DNA of 64,000 nt from Undibacterium parvum (GCF_003955735.1 NZ_CP034464.1:434001-498000); one strand, 5' to 3'. Counted from the stretch's first letter, positions 44,280 through 53,240 are shown. The notes: a model not told the origin generated them from the letters alone. Numbers and translations: made by a program.

Positions 44280-45362
44280 ATGGACGAGCTATCTGAAAAT
44301 ATCGACGTTTTAGTGATTGGCGCGGGGCAAGCGGGACTTGCATTGGGCTACTATCTTCGACAGACTAAGTATTCCTTCATTCTTACCGAACAAAATGGAA
44401 GGATTGGAGATAGCTGGCGCAATCGATACGACTCTTTGGTTTTGTTTACGTCTCGTCGATTTTGTGCTTTACCTGGATTGACAGTACATGGCAATCCCGA
44501 TTCCTATCCAAGCAAAGATGATATCGCTAAATATCTGGAAACATATAGCCAACATTTCAAGCTGCCTGTTCAGACCAATGTGGAAGTTCAATCGCTGGAG
44601 AGAACGGTCGATGGAAACTTCAAGGCTGTTACAGCATGTGGTGCAACGATTTATGCTCGGTCGGTAGTATTGGCGACGGGTGCTTTTCAAGTGCCGATAG
44701 TTCCTTCTGTCGCAGACGGTTTCTCCAGCGAAATAATACAATTTACAGCCGAGACCTACCGCTCACCGTCGCAAGTCCCTAAAGGTCGTGTCGTCGTTGT
44801 CGGTGATGGTTCGACTGGACGACAAATTGCAGCTGAGCTCTCTCGTACTTGCCAAGTAATAATAGCGACAGGTCATTCTCGTCCAGTTCTACCTAGCAAT
44901 GTATTCGGAAAGGATATTTTCTGGTGGCTAGATTTATTTGGCATTATTCGAGCCGCATCAGACAGTTTTTTAGGGCGAAAAATGAAACGAACTGATTCAT
45001 TTCCAGGGACGCATTTAAGATTGTCGGCATTGAAAAAACAAGGCATACAATTGGTGGGAAGATTGACTGAGGCTCGCGGAATGAAAGCTATATTTTCGTC
45101 GGGGCAGGACTTAGATATTGACTGTGTTGTATGGGCAACCGGGTACCGAGATCGTACCGATTGGGTGGCGATCCCTAAAGCGAAAAATTCTAATGGTCTT
45201 TTCCTCCAGAAAAATGGCATTTCGCCAATCACTGGTATGTACTTTATTGGTAGAAGTTGGCAATCGTCACGTGGCTCGGCATTGCTGCTTGGCGTTGGCC
45301 GAGATGCCGAGAATATTGTTGAACATCTGTCTAACTGTTTAAATATGAAACTGAAAAATTAA
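44280..45362 (+). CDS. Flavin-containing monooxygenase / CzcO-like oxidoreductase
   Basis: A 360-residue protein with two Rossmann dinucleotide sites: VIGAGQAGLALGYYL (FAD, about residues 10-24) and VVGDGSTGRQIAAELS (NADPH, about 173-188). The GDSWRNRYDSLVLFTSRRF block is typical of the CzcO/YhaW group of predicted flavoprotein monooxygenases, and a VVWATGY element (about 282-288) closes the FAD site. Relatives oxidise small organic or thio compounds; some are named for linkage to cation-efflux genes without proof. ATG 44280 is preferred because AGAAAG precedes it; a longer frame begins 44244, inside the previous gene. Confidence 0.85.
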   Translation: MDELSENIDVLVIGAGQAGLALGYYLRQTKYSFILTEQNGRIGDSWRNRYDSLVLFTSRRFCALPGLTVHGNPDSYPSKDDIAKYLETYSQHFKLPVQTNVEVQSLERTVDGNFKAVTACGATIYARSVVLATGAFQVPIVPSVADGFSSEIIQFTAETYRSPSQVPKGRVVVVGDGSTGRQIAAELSRTCQVIIATGHSRPVLPSNVFGKDIFWWLDLFGIIRAASDSFLGRKMKRTDSFPGTHLRLSALKKQGIQLVGRLTEARGMKAIFSSGQDLDIDCVVWATGYRDRTDWVAIPKAKNSNGLFLQKNGISPITGMYFIGRSWQSSRGSALLLGVGRDAENIVEHLSNCLNMKLKN

Positions 45363-45409
45363 ATTCGTCATATCCACAACGGACAAATTGCTCACTAGAA
45401 AGAAAAATA

Positions 45410-46471
45410 ATGGATTTCAAAACGAAAATGGCTACCCCCCAGGTGTCGCAGTTTTGGGTAGAAATGTCAGGCATTCTCAAAATGGCGTTGGTGTCGTTCG
45501 CGATAGCTGCTTTTGCTTTATGGCTTGCCGTCCCAGATCTCGGCGGATTTGGATACATTCTATTGTTTTCCGAATGCGTTGGTGTCGGCATAATTATGAT
45601 AAGAACGCTACTTCTATGCTTGCCGTGGCTCCATACAACCAAGCCTTTACTCGCACTCATATTGACGATGGTTGTGGCGCTTCCAGGCGGATATCTTGTC
45701 GGTCATATTTTTGCATCTGCATTGGTGTTTGAACCCATGCATATTTCAGGCTCTGGGCCAACCAAAATGGTTCCATACCTCGCAACCGCGTTGACGGGAA
45801 TTCTTCTATTATATTTTCTCTGGTCTCGTGAGCAATTTTCAAAAGAGGCGTCTGCACGACTAGTTGCGCAGCATTTGGCATCCGAGTCACAACTGCGATT
45901 ATTACGGGCGCAAATTGAGCCGCATATGCTATTCAACACCTTAGCTAATTTACGTTTACTCGTAGAAGAAGACCCAATTCAAGCGCAGCTTATGATAGAC
46001 CAACTCATTATTTATTTGCGTAGCGCATTAACGGCTTCACGTACAGAATTGATTAAGTTGTGTGATGAATTTTCCCAATTGCGCGCTTACCTTGAAATAA
46101 TGTCGTTACGAATGGGGCCAAGGCTAAGTTTCGAACTAACTTTACCCGACTCCTTACAATATGCAACAGTGCCGTCGATGCTGCTGCAGCCACTTATCGA
46201 AAATGCAATTAAACATGGCGCGGAGCCCAAAATTGGTCATAGTAGTATTGAAGTAATTGCCCGGCAGACCGAGACAGGCATCGAGATTTCTGTTTCTGAT
46301 ACGGGGCTCGGTTTGGCTCCAGACTTTGATTATCGCGAACCTTCAAGCAGCAGTTACGGCTTATTGCACGTTCGGGAGCGTCTTCTGAAAACGTATGGCC
46401 CGAATGCGTCACTTTCAATAACACGCAATGCGCCGCAAGGTGTATGTTCAACAGTGAAAATACCTCAATGA
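45410..46471 (+). CDS. LytS/YehU-type sensor histidine kinase
   Basis: A 353-residue inner-membrane kinase. Four helices in the first 140 residues (about 18-40, 45-68, 75-100 and 120-140) form the sensor. The phosphoacceptor domain (His_kinase family) has QIEPHMLFNTLANLRLLVEE near 165-184 with the EPHMLFNTL motif carrying the His. The GHKL ATPase has LIENAIKHG (N box) and SDTGLGLAPD (G box). It overlaps its response regulator by four bases (ATGA at 46468). The stimulus is not evident. Confidence 0.9.
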   Translation: MDFKTKMATPQVSQFWVEMSGILKMALVSFAIAAFALWLAVPDLGGFGYILLFSECVGVGIIMIRTLLLCLPWLHTTKPLLALILTMVVALPGGYLVGHIFASALVFEPMHISGSGPTKMVPYLATALTGILLLYFLWSREQFSKEASARLVAQHLASESQLRLLRAQIEPHMLFNTLANLRLLVEEDPIQAQLMIDQLIIYLRSALTASRTELIKLCDEFSQLRAYLEIMSLRMGPRLSFELTLPDSLQYATVPSMLLQPLIENAIKHGAEPKIGHSSIEVIARQTETGIEISVSDTGLGLAPDFDYREPSSSSYGLLHVRERLLKTYGPNASLSITRNAPQGVCSTVKIPQ

Positions 46472-47280
46472 AAAATACCACGATACCTCGTCGCACAGCG
46501 CTCATTGCAGAAGACGAACCGCGCCTTGCCAAATCACTTGCACATTTACTGTCACAATTGTGGCCAGAACTTGAGATCATCGACATCGTTGGCGATGGCG
46601 TATCGGCGATCGAAAAAGCACTCGAACATACGCCTGACATCATGTTTTTAGATATAAAAATGCCTGGAAAAACGGGATTAGAAGTTGCAGAGGCTGTTGC
46701 AGATGATTGGCCCGACAATCAAGCAATGCCGCTTTTTGTTTACGTGACTGCGTTCGATGACTTTGCGGTAAAAGCCTTTGAACGAGCCGCCGCCGATTAC
46801 GTGCTTAAACCGGCAAGTATGGACCGATTGGCGCTCACAGTTGAACGGTTAAAGCAACGATTGTCAGATCGCGCCTCAACTCCTGCAGCGGGAGAGATGG
46901 CGTCACTCATCAATCACGTACAGTCGATTCTGGCACCCGCAGAGAATTCTTCCGAACGAATCAAAGTTATTCGCGCAGGACTTGGTAATACAGTAAAAAT
47001 GATTCCCGTGAAAGATGTCATCTGTTTTGAGGCGACAGACAAATATGTGAATGTGATTACCGCTACCGGTAGTGCGCTTGTGCGCATGAGTATGCGTGAA
47101 CTGGTATCGAAAATTGATTCATCCGATTTCATTCAAGTGCATCGTAGCATTATGGTAAATAACAACTTCATCCTCAGCGCAACTCGCGACGAGCTTGGTC
47201 ACTTCACTTTGCGGCTACGAGAACTTGACCGTGGAGTAAAAGTTAGCCGCGCATTCTCTCATTTGTTTCGACCTATGTAA
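46468..47280 (+). CDS. LytR/AlgR-type response regulator
   Basis: A 270-residue DNA-binding regulator. Receiver domain (about 8-125): acidic pocket AEDEP, phospho-acceptor Asp in MFLDIKMPG, conserved Thr/Lys in VTAFDDFA and VLKPAS. The LytTR domain (about 165-268) has IPVKDVICFEATDKYVNV and IQVHRSIMVNN, the typical beta-strand DNA-reading element. It binds paired direct repeats in target promoters. Translationally coupled to the sensor kinase gene. A longer start at 46444 exists but would extend further into the kinase gene. Confidence 0.92.
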   Translation: MKNTTIPRRTALIAEDEPRLAKSLAHLLSQLWPELEIIDIVGDGVSAIEKALEHTPDIMFLDIKMPGKTGLEVAEAVADDWPDNQAMPLFVYVTAFDDFAVKAFERAAADYVLKPASMDRLALTVERLKQRLSDRASTPAAGEMASLINHVQSILAPAENSSERIKVIRAGLGNTVKMIPVKDVICFEATDKYVNVITATGSALVRMSMRELVSKIDSSDFIQVHRSIMVNNNFILSATRDELGHFTLRLRELDRGVKVSRAFSHLFRPM

Positions 47281-47631
47281 TGAAATATATTCATTGATGT
47301 TTTCACGAGAAAATGGCGTGCTACTTAGAAATTGAGACTAAGGGAAAGAATAAAACCAACCACTCCATTACCAAAGAAACTGGAAAATTAACAACCCGTG
47401 CCGAAAATGTGACCGGCAACTAACGCCCGATCACGGCCGCTCGCCGTCGACAAACGTACATCCATTTAAGGCTGGGAGCGGACATTGCTGATGATATTTT
47501 TAATGTTGAGATAAACGTTCCGGCGACTCGCCGATTCGAACGCCTTTCACATCAAAATCAACGTCGAAATGCTCTTCGCTTTATTCCTTCGCCCGAAGGT
47601 AAAATTTGCGCACGTTTATACAGCCATCAAA
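47281..47631. other. Intergenic, probable left part of the island boundary
   Basis: About 350 bases with no supported gene between conserved core-type genes and the island-like genes. If the element integrated at tRNA-His extends to here, its left attachment site could lie in this stretch, but I could not find a copy of the tRNA 3' end by eye. Confidence 0.3.
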
Positions 47632-47874
47632 TTAATCACTGAGCTGCTTGTAAGACTGAATTGCGGCTTTAACAGCGACATCAACGGCTCGCCTTACAGG
47701 GCCCTCATCTTCACCAATACCCATTAACGATCCTTTTATCGCCCCTTTTTGCACGTCGTTTAACGATATGTCAGCAGTCCAATTAACAGATTTTGGTGTG
47801 ATATCAATTAATCCCTTGTATCGATATTGTTTTTTGTTTGCTTCCCGAAATTCGTAACCATCGTGATTGAGCAT
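47632..47874 (-). CDS. Small hypothetical protein
   Basis: An 80-residue soluble protein starting MLNHDGYEFREANKKQYRYK, with three or four short beta strands in the first 45 residues and a C-terminal helix (VRRAVDVAVKAAIQSYKQLS). ATG 47874 is chosen because AAAAGGAC stands seven bases upstream; a longer frame starts 47916 without ribosome site. It follows the 47917-48135 gene with a short gap on the same strand and is probably in its operon. Family unknown to me. Confidence 0.6.
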   Translation of the reverse strand: MLNHDGYEFREANKKQYRYKGLIDITPKSVNWTADISLNDVQKGAIKGSLMGIGEDEGPVRRAVDVAVKAAIQSYKQLSD

Positions 47875-47916
47875 GTGAGTCCTTTTTATAATTGGCGAGA
47901 TGTTTAGAAAATTCAA

Positions 47917-48135
47917 TTAACGACGACGCTCAATTGGCCCCGCCAATACGCCAACTTGCGCGCTAGATGCGCCGGCATTTGCGCTTGCAACTTGCTTGGC
48001 GAATTGTTCTCTGGTTGCCTTGAAATAAGCATCAACCCGAGCCAAGCGTAATGCGCGCTCAGATTCAGACGATGAAGTGTTGACACCTTCACTCGCCTTT
48101 ACTTGATGTTTCTTAAGCTGCGCTGTCTTTCTCAT
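47917..48135 (-). CDS. Small basic hypothetical protein
   Basis: A 72-residue protein, rich in Ser, Ala and basic residues, with a strong ribosome site (AAAGGAG, about seven bases before ATG 48135). The middle (ESERALRLARVDAYFKATRE) is helical and amphipathic; the C-terminus ends GPIERRR. No known domain. Probably first gene of a two-gene transcript with 47632-47874. Confidence 0.6.
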   Translation of the reverse strand: MRKTAQLKKHQVKASEGVNTSSSESERALRLARVDAYFKATREQFAKQVASANAGASSAQVGVLAGPIERRR

Positions 48136-48375
48136 GATTTTCTCCTTTATTCAATTGAATATAACATTGATTGAGTTTTGCCTACCGCTACCAACAATGA
48201 ATAACTTCGTTTCTTGAAGGTGCATAAGGATTTCCGACTTGCATCAGCAAATTCCCTTGTTACGCTGGTCTCAGCTCAAAGCTTCTTCACCAGTACTAAT
48301 TCCCCACCTGGTTCAGAAATTTTTGAGCTGCATCCCATGGATGCCCATTGAATGTAGTCACTCAAGGAGATCATC

Positions 48376-48717
48376 ATGATCCGCAGCACACAACGCCCAG
48401 TTCGTAGCATCACCCTTATCTCTAACGCCTCGCTGTTTTCCACAGACTTTTCCAGCAATGAACGTCAACGCAGTTTATCGCTGCTGGCGGCAACCCCAAG
48501 CTGGTCGTGGAAGCATCACACTTTCCTGTTTCGCACCGTCCCTAATCGACTCATTGCTGTCACCCAGACGATGTATCAACGCACCAGCACTGCCTTCGCT
48601 TGTGGTTGGAAGCACTATTTAATCGAAGCGCATCGCATCTCATCCGTCATTCACCAACAAGGCTTTATTGCCGGCGTCCTCTACGCCTGCAAGTTGGCGC
48701 ATCGCTCTGATCTGTAA
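48376..48717 (+). CDS. Hypothetical protein, 113 residues
   Basis: No recognised domain. The start ATG 48376 has AAGGAGATC six bases upstream, nearly ideal. The protein is rich in aromatic, His and Arg residues (WSWKHHTFLFRT, CGWKHYLIEAHR) with no signal peptide. The C-terminal helix-like segment includes AGVLYACKLAHR. It looks like a real gene from its ribosome site, but nothing indicates its role. It begins a run of plus-strand genes that continues to 52856. Confidence 0.55.
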   Translation: MIRSTQRPVRSITLISNASLFSTDFSSNERQRSLSLLAATPSWSWKHHTFLFRTVPNRLIAVTQTMYQRTSTAFACGWKHYLIEAHRISSVIHQQGFIAGVLYACKLAHRSDL

Positions 48718-48783
48718 TTTTCTATTGTGTGATCAAGCTGTTGTTGATTTTTGTAATAACCATGACCGATAGAAAGATAAATA

Positions 48784-49041
48784 GTGCGCCCTCCCCTTCA
48801 TAAAACATTCATTCCTTTAATGGGTCTGCACACTGGGGCCCTATTCATTGCCCTACTCATTCACGTCTGGTTCGCTGACCTTGTCGCAGTCGTACTAGAC
48901 ATGTCGGTGCAGGCAGCGTATGGCGCGTTGATGACCTTACTAATGATGATCACCGTGGTGCGGACTGCACTCATCCTCCTGGGTAAAGACCCGCTCGTGA
49001 AGTATATTGAAAGTCGACTCAAGCGAGACAAAAATGAGTAA
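48784..49041 (+). CDS. Small two-helix membrane protein
   Basis: An 85-residue protein with GTG start at 48784 and two hydrophobic helices (about 12-35 and 43-66) followed by a charged tail (YIESRLKRDKNE). Unknown family. A strong terminator hairpin follows at 49131. The small size, unusual start and position within a run of unknown genes fit an accessory element. Confidence 0.5.
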   Translation: MRPPLHKTFIPLMGLHTGALFIALLIHVWFADLVAVVLDMSVQAAYGALMTLLMMITVVRTALILLGKDPLVKYIESRLKRDKNE

Positions 49042-49130
49042 AAAATATCATCATCATGATGTCCGGCTCGATTGGCCACCTTGTTTGCTGCAACTAGCCC
49101 ACCAAGAGTAAAGACATTCTCACCGCTCTC

Positions 49131-49158
49131 AAAGGAACCCCAACGGGTTCCTTTTTTC
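49131..49158 (+). terminator. Intrinsic terminator
   Basis: Perfect 10-bp stem AAAGGAACCC and GGGTTCCTTT with a four-base loop (CAAC), running into TTTTTT. It ends transcripts of the 48784-49041 gene. Confidence 0.85.
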
Positions 49159-49323
49159 TTTTGCGGTTCTGAAATTTTTCGATTCAGATTGAGAGACCGC
49201 TCGCGCAACGATCGATTCCTGACGCTATTGCGATGGGTTTCAACACATGCTTTCTAAAACCGACTTGCATGGCGAAATTCGGATGTTTTAATGAATTTCA
49301 CCCATTCACTTCAAGGAGTTTTG

Positions 49324-51003
49324 ATGACCTATACCTTTAACGCTGAGGATAACAGCGCAACTGATTATCCCAATCCCTACCGAATAGAGAACTGGCTTCT
49401 GCTGCTATCAGCATTGATGCTGGTTGCTGGCGGTGTTTCTACCTTACTCAGCGCACGATCCTATTTACAGGCAACGCAAGACGGACTAGCGACGCTGGCC
49501 GCAATCCTGGCATTAGCGTGTTTTGCACTGGGAGTTCGTTTTGCGTTGCGCGCCTTGTCACAACTGCGTTTCATGATCGGGCGCAACTCTCCACGAGGAC
49601 TGGCAAGCGAAGTGCCACTGGGCCAGAGTGGCATAGGTTTGGGTTCAAACGCGCTGATGCAGGCATTACGCCAACAAGCGATCTGCTTTCCGGAGCTGCA
49701 GACTTGGATAAGTGGGTTGCTGATGTCATTGATTCCTTCACTTGCGTCCTCTCCCCCTCCCTTGCAAACGGCAGCGATTCGGCATGCACAGGCGCTCGTC
49801 GGGATGCTGGCAATCCTGCTATCAATGGGAATGTCATTGGCGTTATTTGAAGGTTCGCCCTACGAAGGCATGGTGTCCTGGCTCTATCTGCCATTGACGG
49901 GCTTGTCATTGCTTATGCCGGTAGCCAAGTCTTTTGGAGTGGAGGAGCTCACTGACGATAATACGGAAGGCCAGCAACAAGCGTGGAAGTTGCTCGCTCT
50001 GGTGGTATTTGCAATCCTGGCCCCGGTGGCGCTTCCTCGCTTTATGCCAGTCGTCGATTTACCCGTCCTATGGTCAGCCCCTTTGCTGTTATTGCTGGCG
50101 GCAATGGTGACATCCATCCTGTTTCTGGCATCCCTATTTGCCCAACCCGACAACGTGACGCAGACCTGCGTTTCCTATGAACAAGCGACCTTCTCGCTCC
50201 AAGGACCTCCCGCACAATTGTGGCTGCAGATGCAAAGAGACTGCCAGGCCAATTGGGTGAATGAAATTCCCAATCGCGTCTATGCCTGGTTACCACCGGC
50301 AACTGCCACTGGTGAACGAGGAAGTTTTGCGGGACGATTATTGGAAGAAACGCAGCCGGTCTTGTCTGGTGTGATGACTGATGGCGTGGGCGGGTCCTGG
50401 CGCGGCGTTTGGCAAAACAAGTATGCCCGTTATCTGTCGGCCTTGAGCATCTGGGGCATGGTTCTGGCGGGACTCACGGCCATGATGACAGCTCATGCGG
50501 CGCAGCAATTGGCGAGCATGGACAAATGGGAGAGCGGGCGGGCACTGCTCTTACTCGTGGCGGTCGGTCTGGCGTCAGCACACTCCTTTCAGATCGGCCA
50601 TCTGCTGTTGTCTCGTCTGTATTTCAAATCACGCCTGATCTGGCTAGAGACGGAAGGACACTTCCAATCGGCCAAGGTCAAAGTGGGCAATCAGTTCAAA
50701 AGCCATCTGCAATCGAGCACACAAGTGACGCGGGTAGAAGACGCTAGCTTGCGCCTTTGGGTGGCCGACATCGTGACGGTGGCATTTGGCAAAGACGAGC
50801 AACGCTATGTGATGGCGATGGCCCCCGCCGATGGATTTGCACGATCAAACATCGACCGTTTACTGGACTTTGCCCAACAACAAAGCGTCGTCACGGCACC
50901 AAGCTCGGCACGCGACATGCAGCAATTGCAGCACATGGGCAAGCTCGACCATGCCATGCGGGCAGCCGCCACGACCGCATCCTCTCCCGAATGTATCAAG
51001 TAA
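49324..51003 (+). CDS. Large polytopic membrane protein, unknown family
   Basis: A 559-residue protein with several long hydrophobic helices in two clusters: two near residues 20-75, three or four between 155 and 270, and two near 375-430. Between and after these are soluble parts (about 285-365 and 440-559). A PNRVYAWLPP-type loop and the C-terminal soluble domain with SRLYFKSRLIWLETEGHFQS stand out, but I recognise no family. ATG 49324 has AAGGAG seven bases upstream. The short gap to the XRE-type gene (51026) suggests one operon. The two-cluster layout could belong to a scaffold or coupling protein of a secretion, conjugation or defence apparatus; this is speculation. Confidence 0.7.
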   Translation: MTYTFNAEDNSATDYPNPYRIENWLLLLSALMLVAGGVSTLLSARSYLQATQDGLATLAAILALACFALGVRFALRALSQLRFMIGRNSPRGLASEVPLGQSGIGLGSNALMQALRQQAICFPELQTWISGLLMSLIPSLASSPPPLQTAAIRHAQALVGMLAILLSMGMSLALFEGSPYEGMVSWLYLPLTGLSLLMPVAKSFGVEELTDDNTEGQQQAWKLLALVVFAILAPVALPRFMPVVDLPVLWSAPLLLLLAAMVTSILFLASLFAQPDNVTQTCVSYEQATFSLQGPPAQLWLQMQRDCQANWVNEIPNRVYAWLPPATATGERGSFAGRLLEETQPVLSGVMTDGVGGSWRGVWQNKYARYLSALSIWGMVLAGLTAMMTAHAAQQLASMDKWESGRALLLLVAVGLASAHSFQIGHLLLSRLYFKSRLIWLETEGHFQSAKVKVGNQFKSHLQSSTQVTRVEDASLRLWVADIVTVAFGKDEQRYVMAMAPADGFARSNIDRLLDFAQQQSVVTAPSSARDMQQLQHMGKLDHAMRAAATTASSPECIK

Positions 51004-51025
51004 GCCTTCAAATGAGGAATCCATC

Positions 51026-51382
51026 ATGAGTAATCAGAACAAAACTAAGCACAGCACGCCACTTGGCAAAAACCATGTTGCTGATGCCGTTAGCGCATTA
51101 CAAAAAGTGGACGCGCTACGGACCAACTCGAAGCCACGCGTTGCTAACAAAGTCGCCATCAAACATCAACTGCTGAAAGCAATTTCACTGTGGATCGTAG
51201 AAAACCAATTCACTCATTCTCAGGCGGCACAAATCATGGGAATAAGCAGCTCGCGTCTAGCCGATCTGCTTGATCAACAACCCGAGGAATACAGCGTTGA
51301 CACCTTGATAGCGATGGTCCTCAGAACCGGCAAGACAATCCAGCTATCGATCAACGCTACTTCTCCACCATCTGAAAAATAA
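51026..51382 (+). CDS. XRE-family helix-turn-helix protein (HigA/MqsA-antitoxin-like HTH)
   Basis: A 118-residue protein. Residues about 50-95 form a cro/C1-type HTH: IKHQLLKAISLWIVENQFTH then SQAAQIMGISSSRLADLLDQ, and the continuing FSVDTLIAMVLRTGK-like part (here YSVDTLIAMV) matches the HTH_37 group used by many antitoxins of HigBA/RelBE-type systems. No toxin gene is beside it. It sits between the large membrane protein and the EexN-like lipoprotein, so it may be their local regulator. ATG 51026 has TGAGGA about eight bases upstream. Confidence 0.82.
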   Translation: MSNQNKTKHSTPLGKNHVADAVSALQKVDALRTNSKPRVANKVAIKHQLLKAISLWIVENQFTHSQAAQIMGISSSRLADLLDQQPEEYSVDTLIAMVLRTGKTIQLSINATSPPSEK

Positions 51383-51433
51383 GCAACATTTCCAATCACA
51401 AAATTCAACCAATCGCAATTTAAGGAAAACATC

Positions 51434-51739
51434 ATGAAAAATACGAAGCAAATCCTCAAACACCTACTGTTACTCACGATAGCGAGTATCGCCGCATGCT
51501 CTAAACCCTATGAGCCCAAAACGATTAAGTACTATGCGGAACACATAGCGGAAGCAAAACTGCTCGTCGACAAGTGTGTTCCTCAACGCGAAAAAATCGT
51601 TGGTTACGTGAACACCCCGCAAGGTTTAGATTGCAATAACGCGATCGAAGCCTACCAAAATGATCAATGGGATCAGTATCAGAAGAAGTTACAGGAATCG
51701 GTCAATAAATTCAAACGTCCTTTCGTCGCTCCCAAGTGA
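51434..51739 (+). CDS. EexN-like entry-exclusion type lipoprotein
   Basis: A 101-residue lipoprotein: signal ending IAACSK, Cys about residue 22. The mature part follows the EexN layout: a T-x-x-Y-Y-x-x-H segment (KTIKYYAEHIAEAKLLVDKC), a short loop, and DCNNAIEAY, the C-x-N-A signature with a second Cys. EexN-type proteins are found in conjugative plasmids and ICEs, where they block entry of a similar element, and more widely as small lipoproteins of unknown role. ATG 51434 has AAGGAAA upstream. It supports a mobile origin of the 47.6-56.9 kb block but does not prove conjugation genes, none of which I see here. Confidence 0.6.
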   Translation: MKNTKQILKHLLLLTIASIAACSKPYEPKTIKYYAEHIAEAKLLVDKCVPQREKIVGYVNTPQGLDCNNAIEAYQNDQWDQYQKKLQESVNKFKRPFVAPK

Positions 51740-51958
51740 TTGGTTTGCTTTTGGCTTGCATAGCGCAAGGTGACACCGTCACGCCAAAGAGTACAAACCA
51801 TACTTCCCCCGAAAAAAAATAGACCCGCCTCCCTCCAATGTTAGGTGGAGGTTCAATGCCGGCGAAAACCGACTTGCGAAGCCGTTTTGCCATGAGACGA
51901 TGATTTATAGAGATTTTTGATAGGTAATCAATTCTCGTTAATTCACAAGGAGATCGGC

Positions 51959-52465
51959 ATGGACATTTTAAAAATGGGTGGAGTGGTTGTAGCAGTCTTA
52001 TTGGTATTGACCGTGCTGGGTGGGTTATTCGAATTTACCCAGCATTGTCAGGAAAAATTTGGACACGCGCTTTTTACCAAGGAGTCATACATCAGCACCA
52101 TGGTCGCGGTCGGGTTGGGTCTGTTGGGCCGCACCTGCCTGGAGAGTGCGATCAAACACCATGGCGATCAATTTTGGGCTTGGGTCTGGATAGTGATTGC
52201 CGTGGTCATTTTAATAGTGCTGGTTGCGATCAATTTTAAAAAGATGAATTTCGCCTGCGGCTTAGCCGGATCGATTCTGCAACTGTCAGTACTAATCCCC
52301 TTGGCAATGTTTGGCCTCGTCATTTTAGTCGCCTACCTCACGCTCCTATGCATCAACAACAGTACTTCTCCAGAGAGTGAAGAAGAACGAGAAGAAAGAC
52401 AAAGTGACGAAGACGCTTGGCTTGCCAGCGATGTGAATCCCAATGGTCCCAATTACAAGGAGTAA
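51959..52465 (+). CDS. Hypothetical four-helix membrane protein
   Basis: A 168-residue inner-membrane protein with helices at about 5-25, 43-60, 68-90 and 100-130, and a long acidic C-terminal tail (SEEEREERQSDEDAW) that should face the cytoplasm. No known family. ATG 51959 has AAGGAG nine bases upstream. It lies between the EexN-like and YqaE-like genes, all in the same direction, in a group with several small membrane proteins. Confidence 0.62.
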   Translation: MDILKMGGVVVAVLLVLTVLGGLFEFTQHCQEKFGHALFTKESYISTMVAVGLGLLGRTCLESAIKHHGDQFWAWVWIVIAVVILIVLVAINFKKMNFACGLAGSILQLSVLIPLAMFGLVILVAYLTLLCINNSTSPESEEEREERQSDEDAWLASDVNPNGPNYKE

Positions 52466-52652
52466 TCGTCGCACCAGTACTACCAACGGAAAGGGAGTGT
52501 TTGAAAGACGGATTAGCGCAGCAATTAGTACAGATCTAAATGAATCAGCCCCATCCATCAATCCAATTTTTTATGAATGCGTTTTTGCAGTACGGCATAT
52601 GCTAACACCGGCACCTCGCGGCCCTGGGGTAATCTGAAAGGACTTTTGCATC

Positions 52653-52856
52653 ATGCGTTTACTTATCTCCCTCTTCCTGCCATGGCTAACGTTTTTTACG
52701 ATAGGCCGTCCGATTGCAGGCATCATTTGCCTGCTGCTACAGATCACCTTGATCGGCTGGATCCCTGCCACCATCTGGGCAGTGTATGCACTGAGTCAAT
52801 ATAAGACAGATCAGAAAATAGAACAGGCGCTCCAGCAGAGATCGCCGCGCAAATAA
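52653..52856 (+). CDS. YqaE/Pmp3-family membrane protein
   Basis: A 67-residue protein with two hydrophobic helices (about 4-25 and 30-50). The pattern FFTIGRPIAGIICLLLQITL followed by GWIPATIWAVYAL fits the Pmp3/YqaE (UPF0057) family, the small membrane proteins induced by salt or envelope stress that influence membrane potential. The second helix motif W-I-P-A-T-I-W-A-V-Y is the hallmark. AAAGGA precedes the ATG. It is the last gene before a strong terminator (52872). Confidence 0.8.
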   Translation: MRLLISLFLPWLTFFTIGRPIAGIICLLLQITLIGWIPATIWAVYALSQYKTDQKIEQALQQRSPRK

Positions 52857-52871
52857 AGTACTCCACACGCT

Positions 52872-52926
52872 CCCAATATTTAAGCCCACCGTCGCTTAAG
52901 TATTGGGGGTGTTGGATTTTTTTTGA
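52872..52926 (+). terminator. Strong intrinsic terminator after the YqaE-like gene
   Basis: 14-bp stem CCCAATATTTAAGC with GCTTAAGTATTGGG (one G-T pair), loop of eight bases, and a T8 run from 52917. It closes the 48.4-52.9 kb plus-strand gene run. Confidence 0.85.
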
Positions 52927-53150
52927 TAGTCCGTCAGAACTTTAGTAAAGTCATAATTCGAAGATAAAATATGAGCGGAACGCTGCTCTGTACCATCGCC
53001 ACCCGAGCCAAAACCGTTGTCACAGCTCGCTTTCTGGTTAAAAACGACCAAAATTCCCAACCAATCACACGCCCAAATCACGGACATCTTGCGATCAAAA
53101 TTTTGTCCGATACAACCTATTGGCGATTCATTTCCCGCAAGAAAACACTC

Positions 53151-53240
53151 CGCGACAAAACGCGACAAAACGCGACAAAACGCGACAAAACGCGACAAAA
53201 CGCGACAAAACGCGACAAAACGCGACAAAACGCGACAAAA
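53151..53240. repeat. Tandem 9 x 10-bp repeat array, unit CGCGACAAAA
   Basis: Nine uninterrupted, identical copies of CGCGACAAAA. Because the period is 10 bp, one face of the helix carries the CGCGAC core each turn. Upstream is non-coding, downstream lies about 650 bases of AT-rich DNA and then the recombinase genes. It lacks the spacer structure of CRISPR. Iteron-like arrays bind replication or transposition initiators, but short arrays can also be simple polymerase-slippage repeats. Confidence 0.95.

Noticed and set aside
47281..47631. Left attachment site for the tRNA-His island
   Set aside because: No copy of the tRNA 3' end could be seen here; the boundary remains an inference from gene content.
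53151..53240. CRISPR array
   Set aside because: The 10-bp units are contiguous with no spacers, and no cas genes are present.
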